Assembly: GCA_963665215.2 (NCBI GenBank)
Contig: CAXXWW010000008.1
Location: 372,001-436,000 of the forward strand
Source: G963665215 sp963665215
Lineage (GTDB): Bacteria > Chloroflexota > Dehalococcoidia > Lucifugimonadales > CAUZJF01
DNA length: 64,000 nt
Reading direction: 5' to 3'
This document shows positions 18,346 through 28,276 of the stretch, in pieces; within the stretch, counting starts at the first letter, position 1; every line of letters starts with the position of its first letter. The position numbers and the translations under genes are program-made. The notes under the pieces were generated by a model. That model was not told the DNA's origin. It was given only the letters and a program-made list of their open reading frames with translations, and searched no databases.

Positions 18346-20904
18346 CTGGCCACCAGCATTACGCGCCAAGGCCATACTCTGCTCAATCAGGTCGGTGGCT
18401 TGTTGGTTGTCTCCCCGCGATGCGGCCGCCGAACCCTGGAACCAATGAGTTACGGCCGTAAAAGCGTCCATCATCGGGGTGTGCTCAACGCCTTCCAAGA
18501 GGGGCCCCAGCTCCTCAAAGCATTTCGACATGCGTTCAAAATCACCCTCGAACCAGGCAATTACGCCCGTTACCCACAGCACCTCCACCTTGCCTTCGGT
18601 CCATTCCGCTTCCTGGCACAGGCGCAGGCTCTCCTCCAACCATCCTTGGAGGCGCTCGAAGTCCTTCAGCTTCTTTGCGTGAAGCATGGCAGCCCTGGCG
18701 AGCCCAACTGCTCTCAAAGTCGGGGGTGCATCCTCGCTGTTCAGCACGGCCCGCTCCAGCCATTCTTGCCCATCGCCAACGTGGCGGTGGTAAATCCAGA
18801 ACCAGGTGAGCGCGGATGCTATTCTAAGTGCAATCTCTCCGTGGTCTGACTCAAGAGCCCACGCCATTGCCGCCCGGAAGTTGTCGTAGTCACTTTCAAG
18901 TCGGTCAAGCCACGCCACCTGTTTCGCGGTGAACAGCTCTGGCGAGGCCGTCTCTACCATGGTCAAGAAGTAGGAGGCATGGCGGCCGCGCACATCCTGA
19001 GTCCGTCCGGTCTCGGCCAGCCTTTCGGCACCGTAGAGACGTAGGACCTCAAGCAGTCTATAGCGAGCCTGTCCGTCCGGACCCTCACCGACCACCACCA
19101 GTGACTTGTCAACGAGCTGAGAGAGCACATCCAGCGCTTCGTAGCTCTCCAGGCCGGCTCCTGAGCAGACCTCCTCAGCCGCTTCCAGGGTGAACCCACC
19201 GCGAAAGACCGACAGCCTATCGAACAGCAGGCGCTCAGGTTCCGAAAGGAGCTGATAGCTCCATTCGACGGCGCCCCGCAGAGTCTGATGCCTGGGGAGG
19301 TCTGTACGACGTCCTCTAGTCAGCAGGCGGAAGGAATCGTCCAGCCGGTCTGCGATCTGCTCTGCTGACAGAACGTTGGTCCGGGCCGCTGCCAGCTCGA
19401 TGGCCAGGGGAATGCCATCCAGGCTCTGGGTTATCTGGGCGACCGCAACCGCGTTTTCATCAGTGAGGGCGAAATCGGGCTGGACCGTGGCAGCCCGTTC
19501 AACGAATAGACGGACCGCCGCGCACTTGGTCAGGGCATCCATGGACGACTGAGGCGAGTCCGGGACCGGTAGAGACGGGACGCGATGCACCGTCTCGCTG
19601 GCAATTCCCAGCGCCTCCTGGCTGGTCGCCAAGAGCCTGACTTCGGGGGCTCGCTGAAGCAGCGTGCCGGCGAACTCTGCACATGCGTCCACCATGCACT
19701 CACAATTGTCCAGGATCAGAAGGGTTGACTTGTCCTCGAGGTAGTCGTAGAGCGCTTCTTCTCCCACCCCCAATACGGAGGTCACCTCCTCGACAATCAG
19801 CGTTGGATCGGACAGCGGTGCGAGGCCGACCAACCATACCCCGTCCGGGTAAACCGATAGGTTCGCCGATCCGATCTCCTGCGCCAGGCGGGTCTTACCT
19901 GCTCCACCGCTACGCGTGAGGGTAACCAGGGGAGCCTTGTAGAGGAGGTTGTTGATCTGAGCGATCTCATCCTCCCGCCCGACAAAGCTGGTGAGCTGGA
20001 CCGGCAGGTTATGTTTCGCTTTTATCGTTGGCGCCCTGGGTTCGGCTTCGACACCGCCACCGTCATCAAGTGACTTTAGCTTGTCGACCATGCCGGTGAA
20101 GAATACGTCGGCACCCTTCACTTGCACGAACTCCCCGTGGAGCAGCTCGATCAGGTGGGACGCGTGCTCCCCTGGAGGAACGACGTCGGCCCAGTAGGTC
20201 GTGTACCGGCGGCTCCTGGACCGCTCGAAGGCCCGACGCAGGGCCGTGTCCCACGCTGCCGACCAACCGCAGACGATAAACCCATGCTCATCGATGATCC
20301 GGTCGAGCAGCTCATCGACGACCTCGTCGTAGCTATCGAGCTCGGCGGGAGTGTTCTTGATCCGGGTGTCCAGGTAGTCGCCGCGCAGCTTCAGCACCGT
20401 GCATCCCGCCTGGGAGAGGGGTGGCGACCCAAGGATGGAATCAGGCGTGCTGAGCACCCTCGGGGTGACGCCTGCGGCTTCGAGCGCCTGCTCGATGAGA
20501 CGATCGAAGTTCGTGGTGACAAACAGCCGAACGTGCCCGGTCGCCGCCAGGTCAGCCAGGGCCGTGTGCGCGGCCCCTGGTACCTTCACGCCTATTGCAC
20601 GTTCCTCAGTCGTCGGCTCGAAATAGCTTCGCAGTAGCGCGCTCCGCTCGGCGGGAGACTTGGCGAGGGTGTCGAGCAGCCTGCTGTAGTCAGGTTCCTC
20701 CCCGAAGCGTTCCTGATACCAGCTGGACACGTCGTCTCCAGGGTCTTCGCCGAGAACCCGTGCCACCTTCGAGATCAGGTCCAACACCACCTGCCAGCCC
20801 GTGGGGATGCCGGCGCCCACGGACACGCCGGAGCCTATCAGGGCTGCATAGGCACCGCGGTTGGAGTGCAACGCGAACGCTAGAGATACCTGTGGATCGA
20901 TCAC
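18346..20904 (-). pseudogene. SIR2-STAND-TPR protein, N-terminal part, candidate anti-phage NADase
   Basis: Large signalling protein cut by IS256 copy B near codon 853. Residues 1-280 form a SIR2-type domain: GSGVSVGAGIPTGW (nucleotide loop), FVTTNFDRLIEQAL, then TVLKLRGDYLDTRIKNT and FIVCGWSAAWDTALRRAF. A STAND NTPase follows from about residue 305: FVGRED, P-loop TRSGGAGKTRLAQEIG, Walker B TLLILDNCECMVDA, then LDGIPLAIELAAAR. TPR-like helices run from about residue 650. The fusion type matches the SIR2-STAND defence class (Avs5-like), in which target sensing triggers NAD loss; here that role is inferred. Canonical sirtuins have His where this protein has Arg (KLRGD), and the P-loop lacks its first Gly. 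GTG 20904 is the start. Confidence 0.85.
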
Positions 20905-20985
20905 GAGCGTATCTTACTCCCCATCAAGCTGATACTAAATCTGATCTGCGCAACCTCGCTTCGCAAGCGGTCCAGGACCGCCAAC

Positions 20986-22203
20986 CTAGCTCCAGCTGGC
21001 CTCCGCGTCTGACCGAATATGCTGTCGAGACTCTCTCTCAGCCACGGTCTCATAAGCGACGAGGAGTACAAAGCTGAGGCCCACAGCGGAGAGCAAGGCC
21101 AATGCATTGATCAGTCCCGACACGCCGATCAGCGCTACCAGTACCAAAACAGCGACAACCCGAGGCTTTGCCAAAGACCCACCGCATCTCATGCGGAATG
21201 CTACTTGTCCGAGGAGGTACAGGACGAGGCCCCCACAGAGGGCAACGGCCGGGACAATGTCGAGGATGTCATCGGTGTGTGCGAGTGTCTTCTTGACGCC
21301 CAGACTAAAGAAGATTATTCCTATGATCATTGGTAGATGGAGATACGAGTAGGCGTCACGCGCTAATGTTGATTGGCGCTCACCACTCATCGAAGTCAGC
21401 CGGCGACCCGCCGCGAGTGCATTCACATCGAAGTAAGTCCACCACATTGCCACGATGACGCCGAGCCCGAGCAGGGACGGAATCACTACTCCGTCGTCGA
21501 GCGCTAGGCCAGATGCGCCGACGCCGATCGAGATCACAGCTTCGCCGAGGGCAATGATGAAGATCAGGCCGTAGCGCTCCGAGAAGTGACTCGGCGAGAC
21601 CCTCCACCCAGACATCCCCATCACCTGCATCGCGCCATACTCCAGCAGAAGTGCCGTCACCCACCAGGCTTCGAGAGGGCCCACTCCGGACACAGCGCCG
21701 GCCAGGATGAGTATGGGCCCAACGGTGGCCGACGGGGCCACGCGGAGAACGGCGGGTAATAAATCGTCGATGTTTCGGGCCGCGATTCCAAACAGCACCA
21801 ATCCCATAAGACGCACAAAGGCGTATGCCACCGCGAACAAGACAGCGCTGTCACCGAACGCGTTGGGGACGGCGAGCGCAGCCGTTAGCACTCCCCCCAT
21901 CACAGCAAGCACCGCCAGGCGCAAGGCCCCCTCATCGATATCGATGGTAGTACCAAGCCAGACGTAGAACTGCCAAACCAGCCATAACGCCGCAAGAAGC
22001 AGAACGCCCTGTCCTAGACGGGCCCAGCTCGGCTCACCCGCGATAAGTTGGGTGACTTGCGTAAACGCGTAGACAAAAACGAGATCGAAGAACAGCTCAA
22101 ACGGTTTGACGGACCGATCGCCCGAATCCGGGACGTCGGCGTCCACGACCGATTCTTCGACGCTCTTGTTCATGGTACGCTTCAACACATGACGGAATGC
22201 CAT
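20986..22203 (-). CDS. ltrA: low temperature requirement A (LtrA) family membrane protein
   Basis: About 405 residues with some eleven to twelve hydrophobic helices. The LtrA family signature is clear: VKPFELFFDLVFVYAFTQVTQLI near the start, and later FSERYGLIFIIALGEAVISIGVG. The role in any organism is poorly defined; the name comes from a cold-growth phenotype in Listeria. The open frame extends to 22350, but that extension is antisense IS256 sequence. MAFRHVLK at 22203 or MNKSVEES at 22173 are the plausible starts. IS256 copy C lies only 37 bases upstream and may have cut off the native promoter. Confidence 0.88.
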   Translation of the reverse strand: MAFRHVLKRTMNKSVEESVVDADVPDSGDRSVKPFELFFDLVFVYAFTQVTQLIAGEPSWARLGQGVLLLAALWLVWQFYVWLGTTIDIDEGALRLAVLAVMGGVLTAALAVPNAFGDSAVLFAVAYAFVRLMGLVLFGIAARNIDDLLPAVLRVAPSATVGPILILAGAVSGVGPLEAWWVTALLLEYGAMQVMGMSGWRVSPSHFSERYGLIFIIALGEAVISIGVGASGLALDDGVVIPSLLGLGVIVAMWWTYFDVNALAAGRRLTSMSGERQSTLARDAYSYLHLPMIIGIIFFSLGVKKTLAHTDDILDIVPAVALCGGLVLYLLGQVAFRMRCGGSLAKPRVVAVLVLVALIGVSGLINALALLSAVGLSFVLLVAYETVAERESRQHIRSDAEASWS

Positions 22204-22333
22204 CCGAGTCCCGCCCCTAGTGGAGATGCTCTCGGCCGAGGAGGTATCTTCAAAAAGTGTGTAAACAGTCAGGCGGTGTACCCTCTCTCTGAACAACACG
22301 GGCTCGAGGCCCAAGAGAGGAGATAGACCGCCC

Positions 22334-23325
22334 ATGAGGAAGGAAAGCACTGAGAGTAGGTCGGAGTCAAGGCCGGAGTGGGAGCAGTTGGAGGATTGGG
22401 TGCGAAGCCAGGTCCAGAGGCTGATCCAGGAGTTGCTGGAGGAGGAGGTGACGGCGTTTCTGAGAAGGGCGAAGTCGGCGCTCAGATCCGACTCGGACTC
22501 AGATACCGGCTATCGGAACGGATACGGCAGAGCCCGGAGGCTTACGCTGAGTTCGGGAACGATACAGCTGAGGCGGCCGCGAGTCCGCGATACCGAGGAG
22601 CAGTTCGAGAGCCGGCTGCTGCCGCTGTTCGTCAACAGGACCAGGAAGGTTGCTGAGTTGATCCCCGAGCTGTACCTGCACGGTCTATCCGAAGGCGACT
22701 TCGATCTGGCTTTGCGGGGGCTGCTGGGAGAGGACGCACCGGTATCGGCGAGCACGGTGGCCCGGTTGAAGGATAAGTGGAACGATGAGCTTGCCCAATG
22801 GCGCAGCCGGCCCCTCGATGACCTGGAAGTGGTCTACATGTGGGTGGATGGAGTCTACGTCAAGGCTGGTCTTGAGAAGGAGAAGGCGGCGGTACTGGTG
22901 GTGATGGCGGCCCTGAGCGACGGGAGCAAGGTGGTGGTGAGCGCTGTTCCCGGATACAGGGAGTCCACAGAGAACTGGTCCGAGGTGCTCAGGGACATCA
23001 AGCGCCGGGGCTTGAGCTGCCCGAGGCTGGTGGTTGGAGACGGACACCTGGGCATCTGGGGAGCTCTGCGCAACGTCTATCCGCAGGCGGCAGAGCAACG
23101 CTGCTGGAACCACAAGATCGTAAACGTGCTCGCCAAGCTTCCAAAGCGACAACAGGACCAGGCCAAGCTCATGCTGCGTACTATCCCCTACGCGCCGACT
23201 CGGACAGAGGCTGAGCGGCTCAGGACGGTGTTCACCAGGTGGTGCGGCGACCATTCCTACGAGGCGGCCTCAGAGGCCTTGGAGCGGGACTGGGACCGCA
23301 TGGTCACCTTCTATGACTTCCCAAA
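22334..23325 (+). pseudogene. IS256-family transposase, copy C, 5' part
   Basis: First 330 codons of the 414-residue transposase, interrupted after FYDFPK by IS1380 copy 1. It carries one residue change relative to the other copies (FLRRAKS instead of FLGRAKS). The two catalytic Asp blocks are present but the Glu block is on the far side, so this product cannot transpose by itself. Confidence 0.93.
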
Positions 23326-25044
23326 CCCGAATCCACCGAAGGACACCGATGGACGGCGTGAGGAAAGCGGAAGGGGGGTGAGGGAGCTACAGGGGAAATA
23401 GCCTGGGTTCCATTTGGGGTAGGGAGGTCGGCGGACGGTCTTCATCGCCGCACCGGGGCCCCTATGGCCGTCTGCGGGAGCTGCGATGCGCGGGATGGCG
23501 AGAGAATACGCAGCAGGGAACTCTCTCGGACCGGGCTGGCACGAGTCTGCGGGGATCTTCGGTTGTCCGGTGGGTGGGTCGGTCGCCGACGGTGCCGTCA
23601 GGCCGGGAGTGGAATGGCTCGCAGCCGGGCCAAGGCGCGGCTGAACTTCTCAGCCCAAGGCCAGCGATCCGGAAGATGCAGGGTCAACCGGCGTGCCGAG
23701 CGGGTGAGCCGTCCGGCCAGGGAGAAGAACCGCCGCCGGAGGGTCTTGGTGGTGGCTATCCGCTCTCCCAGACCGATCCGCGCCGTCCAGCGGGCCAGGT
23801 TGTGGGCCATCGTCTGGACGGCCAGCCAGGCGCCGTTGGCGGCGAAGCGGCCCGAGGGGAGATGGTTCAGCCCGACGCCGTACTTGAGGTCGCGTATGGC
23901 ATTCTCGATCTCGGCGTGGCGGCGATGGTCAGCCTCCAGTTCGAGCAACTCCCCGTCCCGGTCGGTGATGAAGCCATGATAGCTGTATTTGGCGAAGAGG
24001 GCCAGTTGGGAACCGGGCGTCGGCTTCACCCGCCGGACGATGAGCCGTACCGGCGCGGCGTCCGCCTCGGCCTGGAAGGGGGTGCAGGTGGTCTCGGCCA
24101 CATCGGCGGCGCCGTCCATCCAGTAAGGAATCGGCGTCCAGGCATCTTCGGGTATCGCCTCGATGAGATTGTGCAGGCTTTTGTGCTGGCGGATGGTGAT
24201 GGAGAAGCGGACATCCATCTTGCGGCAGACGGATACCACGCCATGAGTGTAGAACCCGCTGTCGGCCCGTAGCGTGAGTCGTCCGTTGGCCCCGGCGTAG
24301 CGCACCCGTCCCACCGTCTCCCGCAGGAAGTGGGCGGCGCCGCGGGCGGTGTTGGCCCGGCCCTCGCGCAGCCGGGACATCAGCACGTCTCCGGTGCCGG
24401 CGGCGATGGCCAGCAGCGGGTGGTAGCCCCGCTTGCCGGTATAGCCGTGGTGGCGGGCGCCCTCCTTGGCCAGTCCGTAGGTCTCGCAGATGGTGGAGTC
24501 CAGGTCAATGGTCAGGGGCCCGTCGCCGGGTCCCGCCCCGGCCTGCCAAGCCCGGGCCAGCAACTCGCGGCTCACCCGGTCGAGTTGACGGACGTGGCCC
24601 CACCGGAAGCTGCGCAGGAAGGTGCCCAGGGTGGATGGCGCCTTGAGAGTGCCGCCCAGGGTGCAGGCCGTCCCCCCGGTGCGCAACACATCGGCGTCGT
24701 CAATGCAGTCGCCCCCAGCCAGCGCAGACGCCACCAGCGTCATCATCTTGTCGCTCGTGTTCGCCCGCCCCGGGGCATCGCCCAGGTCGAGGCGCTGCCG
24801 GACGAGTTCGGGCAGGCCGAGGTGCCGCGCCAGGGTGGCCGGAAGGAGCAGCCCGGCATTGGCCACCAAGCGGCGGTCGTCGAAGGTGATTTGGATCCGG
24901 TCGGGGTGGTTGCGTGGCAGCATCTACTGGGTGCTCCTTTTCCGGGGCCGTTTTTTTGCTACAAAACCATTATCCCAGAAGCACAGGAGCACCTTCTTGC
25001 CGCCTCAGGACGCTAACCCGACGCCCTCCTTCGGTGGATTCGGG
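23326..25044 (-). mobile_element. IS1380-family element, copy 1
   Basis: A 1719-bp element with terminal repeats CCCGAATCCACCGAAGGA at both ends (18 bp exact) and a 5-bp duplication CCAAA (23321-23325 and 25045-25049). It is inserted in IS256 copy C. About 270 bp beyond the transposase stop are non-coding. Confidence 0.96.
23598..24923 (-). CDS. IS1380-family transposase, copy 1
   Basis: Intact 441-residue DDE transposase beginning MLPRNHPDRIQITFDDRRLV. Likely catalytic blocks are TIDLDSTICETYG, LTLRADSGFYTHGVVS and ADHRRHAEIENAIRDLKYGVGL, the last with the Glu. The GGAGC-containing leader is part of the element. It matches copies 3 and 4, while copy 2 has one visible change (NR for NH before LPSG). 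Confidence 0.95.
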   Translation of the reverse strand: MLPRNHPDRIQITFDDRRLVANAGLLLPATLARHLGLPELVRQRLDLGDAPGRANTSDKMMTLVASALAGGDCIDDADVLRTGGTACTLGGTLKAPSTLGTFLRSFRWGHVRQLDRVSRELLARAWQAGAGPGDGPLTIDLDSTICETYGLAKEGARHHGYTGKRGYHPLLAIAAGTGDVLMSRLREGRANTARGAAHFLRETVGRVRYAGANGRLTLRADSGFYTHGVVSVCRKMDVRFSITIRQHKSLHNLIEAIPEDAWTPIPYWMDGAADVAETTCTPFQAEADAAPVRLIVRRVKPTPGSQLALFAKYSYHGFITDRDGELLELEADHRRHAEIENAIRDLKYGVGLNHLPSGRFAANGAWLAVQTMAHNLARWTARIGLGERIATTKTLRRRFFSLAGRLTRSARRLTLHLPDRWPWAEKFSRALARLRAIPLPA

Positions 25045-25049
25045 CCAAA

Positions 25050-25302
25050 GGAGCACTGGGGGCACCTTCGCACGACGAACCCGGTAGAATCACCCTTCGC
25101 GGCCCTCAGGCTTCGGACCGATGCCGCCAAGCGCTACAAGAGGGTCGATCGGGCGATAGCGGTGATCTGGAAAATGTTGATGGTCGCCGAACAGCGCTTC
25201 AGGCGTCTGAAGGCCCCTGAGTTGATCGAAGACGTCTATCTCGGTGCACAGTATGCGGATGGAATCGCCATTGAATCAACGGCTGAGAAGGTCGCCGCCT
25301 GA
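25050..25302 (+). pseudogene. IS256-family transposase, copy C, 3' part
   Basis: C-terminal 84 codons of the split transposase, resuming with EHWGHLRTTNPVESPFAALR, which carries the catalytic Glu. The longer open frame that starts inside the IS1380 element at 24622 is a chance fusion. Confidence 0.92.
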
Positions 25303-25419
25303 TGTCGTTTACACACCTATTGACGTAACCTCCGGCCGAGACCTGTTAGAGGACGAGGCGTGGGACCTGAGATTCCGGTCCCTCGATGTCGCAGCGATCT
25401 AGACATCGATACAAAACCG

Positions 25420-25623
25420 GCCGAAACGTTCCTGATACCAGCTGGACACGTCGTCCCCAGGTTCTTCGCCCAAGACACGTATCACTTTGGACGTCAGGTC
25501 CAGCACCACCTGCCAGCCCGTTGGGATGCCGGCGCCCACGGACACGCCGGAGCCTACCAGAGCGGCATAGGCGCCCCGGGCGGAGTGTAAGGCGAACGCC
25601 ATTGAAACCTGCGGATCAATCAT
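25420..25623 (-). pseudogene. SIR2-STAND protein, N-terminal stump (second paralogue)
   Basis: Sixty-seven codons closely matching the first residues of the 20904 gene: MIDPQVSMAFALHSARGAYA, LVGSGVSVGAGIPTGWQVVL, then DDVSSWYQERFG. Homology stops abruptly at 25423 and the frame ends a few codons later. The rest of the gene is absent, and the IS256 copy C right end is only 90 bases away. The upstream sequences of the two paralogues are not similar, so this is an old second copy and not a recent duplication. Confidence 0.85.
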
Positions 25624-25891
25624 GGGGCCATTTTACGATGAAACACGCGGATAACGGAAGCCAGGCAGGATGCCTGCAATGCTGAGGGCAGCTTTGAGGG
25701 GCTTCCGTTGGCGATAGGACCCCGTCGCCCGGAGTGACGGCGGCGGTGTTTACCGTCAGGCAGCCCTTCGACATCCCAGACCGGGGCGTCGACGGGACCG
25801 CGGAGCACCAACTCGCCCACCCCTGGCTCCCGAAGCCATGCGATGTGTGCGTGCGATGACCACCGCGAGCCCGTCCGGGTCCTGACCATGC

Positions 25892-25897
25892 TATAAT
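25892..25897 (+). promoter_or_regulatory. -10 box for typA
   Basis: TATAAT preceded by TGC (an extended -10 type) 55 bases before the typA start. The -35 region is poor. A terminator-like hairpin lies between it and the gene. Confidence 0.5.
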
Positions 25898-25908
25898 CTT
25901 CTCAGTAC

Positions 25909-25932
25909 ACTGGCCCTTGGGGGCCAGTTTTT
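25909..25932 (+). terminator. intrinsic terminator or attenuator hairpin in the typA leader
   Basis: Perfect 8-bp stem ACTGGCCC/GGGCCAGT with a 4-base loop and a run of five T. It lies 20 bases before typA and only about 5 bases after the likely transcription start, so it could be an early-termination control or the end of an upstream unit. Confidence 0.7.
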
Positions 25933-25952
25933 GCGCTCCGGCCAAGGTAGCC

Positions 25953-27785
25953 ATGCCCAAAGACATCAGAAATATCGCCATCATTGCCCACGTGGACCAC
26001 GGCAAGACCACGCTGGTGGATGCCATGCTTAAGCAGAGCCATGTTTTGGGTAAGAAGGAGTTGGCCGGCGAGCTGATTCTCGACAGCAACGAGCTGGAAC
26101 GAGAAAAGGGCATGACCATTCTGGCCAAGAACACCGCCATATCCTATATGGGGGTGAAGATCAACATCATCGACACGCCCGGCCATGCCGACTTCAGTGG
26201 CGAGGTTGAGCGGGTACTGAACATGGCCGATGGATGCCTTCTCGTCATCGACGCCGTGGATGGCCCGATGCCCCAAACACGCTTCGTGCTACGTCTTGCC
26301 CTCCAGAAGCACCTCAAGCCCATCGTCGTAATCAACAAGATCGACCGGCCTTTCGCCCGCCCGGCGGAGGTTGCCGACATGGTACAGGACCTCTTCCTGG
26401 AGTTGGCCACGGATGCTGAGCAACTGAGCTTCCCGTTCTTCTATACTGATGCCAGGACCGGGTACGCCTTGGCCCACCCGAATGACCGGCCAAGCAGCAT
26501 GGCGCCTCTCTTCGGGGCCATCTTGAAGCATATCCCACCGGCCACCGGCGACGTCCAGGGCGGCTTCCAGCTCTTGGTGGCCGCGCTGAGCTATGACAGT
26601 CACCTGGGACAGATTGTGGTGGGACGCATTGCCCGGGGGACCGTATCGGTGGGAGACGCGGTGGCCCGCATCGAGCGGGACGGCATGACAACTATTCGCA
26701 AGGTGACCAGGCTTTTCGTCTATGACGGGCTCTCGCAGGCAGAGATAGGCAGAGCGGAGGCGGGGGAGATCGTTGCGCTTGCCGGGCTTGAGCACGTGGC
26801 CATCAGCGACACCATAGCCGCGGCGGATGAACCGGAGGAGTTGCCCGGCATCGACATCGGCCAGCCGACCGTCCAGATGACCTTTGGGGTGAATACCTCG
26901 CCCTTCGCCGGGCAGGATGGGCGATACGTGAACTCGAGACAGCTACGAAAGCGTCTCTCCGATGAGCTCCAGACCAATGTGGGCCTGCGCGTGCAGGACA
27001 CGGACAGCGCCGAGACGTTCCTGGTCTCGGGACGCGGTGAGCTACACCTGGCCATACTCATTGAGACGATGCGCCGGGAGGGCTATGAGTTCCAGGTTTC
27101 TAAGCCGGAAGCCATTGTCAGGGTCGCGGATGGGCAGAAGCAGGAGCCGTATGAGCTACTGGTCCTGGATGTGGGTGAAGAGAGCGTTGGATTGTTGATG
27201 GAGGACCTCTCCTCTCGGTTGGCACGGATGATGGATATGCGCGGCGAAAGCCAGGGGCAAGTTCGACTGGAATTTGAGATTCCCACGCGCGGACTCATCG
27301 GCTTTCGGAGCTTTTTCCTGAAGGCGACCAGGGGAAATGGAGAGATAAACAGCATCTTCACGGGGTACGAGCCGCTGCAGGGTGAGGTGAAGACCACCCG
27401 AGCGGGAGCTCTCGTCGCCGCCCAGACTGGCGTCGCATTGACCTACGGACTGAATAACGCCCAGCAGCGGGGGTTGACCTTCATCGAGCCCGGCGTTCCA
27501 GTCTATGAGGGCATGGTCGTTGGGCTAAACGCTCGTGGCGACGACCTGGTGGTCAACGTGTGCAAAGAGAAGAAGCTGACCAACGTGCGGGCCTCCAGCG
27601 CGGACATAGCCGTCAAGCTCACTCCTCCGATGCTGATGAGCCTGGAGGAGGCTTTGGACTTCATTGCTGAGGATGAGGTCGTAGAGGTCACGCCCAAGAA
27701 TATCCGCCTCCGCAAGCGCATCCTCCTCAACGGCGAGCGCCATCGCCTGGGTCGCGGGAACTCCCGCGTCCTTGCCGGGCAATAG
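25953..27785 (+). CDS. typA: translational GTPase TypA/BipA
   Basis: Ribosome-binding GTPase of about 610 residues related to EF-G, involved in ribosome assembly and stress growth. G1 is AHVDHGKTT, G2 is REKGMTI, G3 is DTPGHADF and G4 is NKID. Then come the EF-Tu-like beta barrel, domain III (DELQTNVGLRVQD), domain V, and the BipA-specific C-terminal domain (LTNVRASSADIAVKLTPP). ATG 25953 is used, with AAGG 6 nt upstream. An upstream in-frame start at 25917 lies within the hairpin and is unlikely. Confidence 0.97.
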   Translation: MPKDIRNIAIIAHVDHGKTTLVDAMLKQSHVLGKKELAGELILDSNELEREKGMTILAKNTAISYMGVKINIIDTPGHADFSGEVERVLNMADGCLLVIDAVDGPMPQTRFVLRLALQKHLKPIVVINKIDRPFARPAEVADMVQDLFLELATDAEQLSFPFFYTDARTGYALAHPNDRPSSMAPLFGAILKHIPPATGDVQGGFQLLVAALSYDSHLGQIVVGRIARGTVSVGDAVARIERDGMTTIRKVTRLFVYDGLSQAEIGRAEAGEIVALAGLEHVAISDTIAAADEPEELPGIDIGQPTVQMTFGVNTSPFAGQDGRYVNSRQLRKRLSDELQTNVGLRVQDTDSAETFLVSGRGELHLAILIETMRREGYEFQVSKPEAIVRVADGQKQEPYELLVLDVGEESVGLLMEDLSSRLARMMDMRGESQGQVRLEFEIPTRGLIGFRSFFLKATRGNGEINSIFTGYEPLQGEVKTTRAGALVAAQTGVALTYGLNNAQQRGLTFIEPGVPVYEGMVVGLNARGDDLVVNVCKEKKLTNVRASSADIAVKLTPPMLMSLEEALDFIAEDEVVEVTPKNIRLRKRILLNGERHRLGRGNSRVLAGQ

Positions 27786-27837
27786 TGCAGCACCGGGAAC
27801 ACTGGCAGAGTGCTGAAATATGGGGTGTGCAGAGGGG

Positions 27838-28125
27838 CGAAGCCCCGGCGCCTGCACTGAGCCTGCCGAAGGGCCGGTCCGCCTCAGGCGGATGAGAGTG
27901 TCCCTCAGATCTGATTACTGAACCCTTCCTGGCCAGGAAGGGGCTCTCCACCAAAAGGTGGAATGCGGAGGCGCGGTTCGACCCTTCGACTTCGCTCAGG
28001 ACAGGCAGGCTCACCACGATGGTTCGATACGGCCTGCGGCCTACTCACCATAAGCGGTATTTGCCCGTTCGCCCCGAGTAGTCCCGACGAGTCGGGACGT
28101 ATCTAGAGGAGCTTGTCGAAGGGCA
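27838..28125. repeat. cluster of REP-like palindromic repeats
   Basis: Non-coding stretch after typA with several versions of the core TGAGCCTGTCGAAGGG and its complement (for example CTGAGCCTGCCGAAGGG near 27857, CCCTTCGACTTCGCTCAGG near 27982, and GCTTGTCGAAGGG near 28110). No gene is present. Confidence 0.8.
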
Positions 28126-28276
28126 ACTCACACGACCGCGCCACTTCTTGTGCAAAGCCCCAGGAAGGAGGCAAGGGGGATGGACGTCCGCCTGCGGCGG
28201 ATCAGCAGCCTGCTAGGCTGGACCTTTGAGCTGGCGCTAGCCTTGCCTATCAGTAGACGACGGTTCGAGTCCAGGC

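Larger units (their letters stand above)
22241..25332 (+). mobile_element. IS256-family element, copy C, itself split by an IS1380 element
   Basis: Flanked by a perfect 8-bp duplication CGGCCGAG (22233-22240 and 25333-25340). Removing the internal 1719-bp IS1380 element and one 5-bp duplication restores the 1368-bp length. It lies between ltrA and a truncated SIR2 gene. Confidence 0.95.

Noticed and set aside
16978..25332. IS256 copies B and C in inverted orientation as ends of a composite transposon carrying SIR2-STAND and ltrA.
   Set aside because: Each copy has its own perfect 8-bp duplication (CTGGCCAC and CGGCCGAG), so they inserted separately.
25620..25889. An 89-codon minus-strand open frame upstream of typA.
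   Set aside because: No ribosome site, no motif and Arg/Ser-rich frame; probably degraded sequence.
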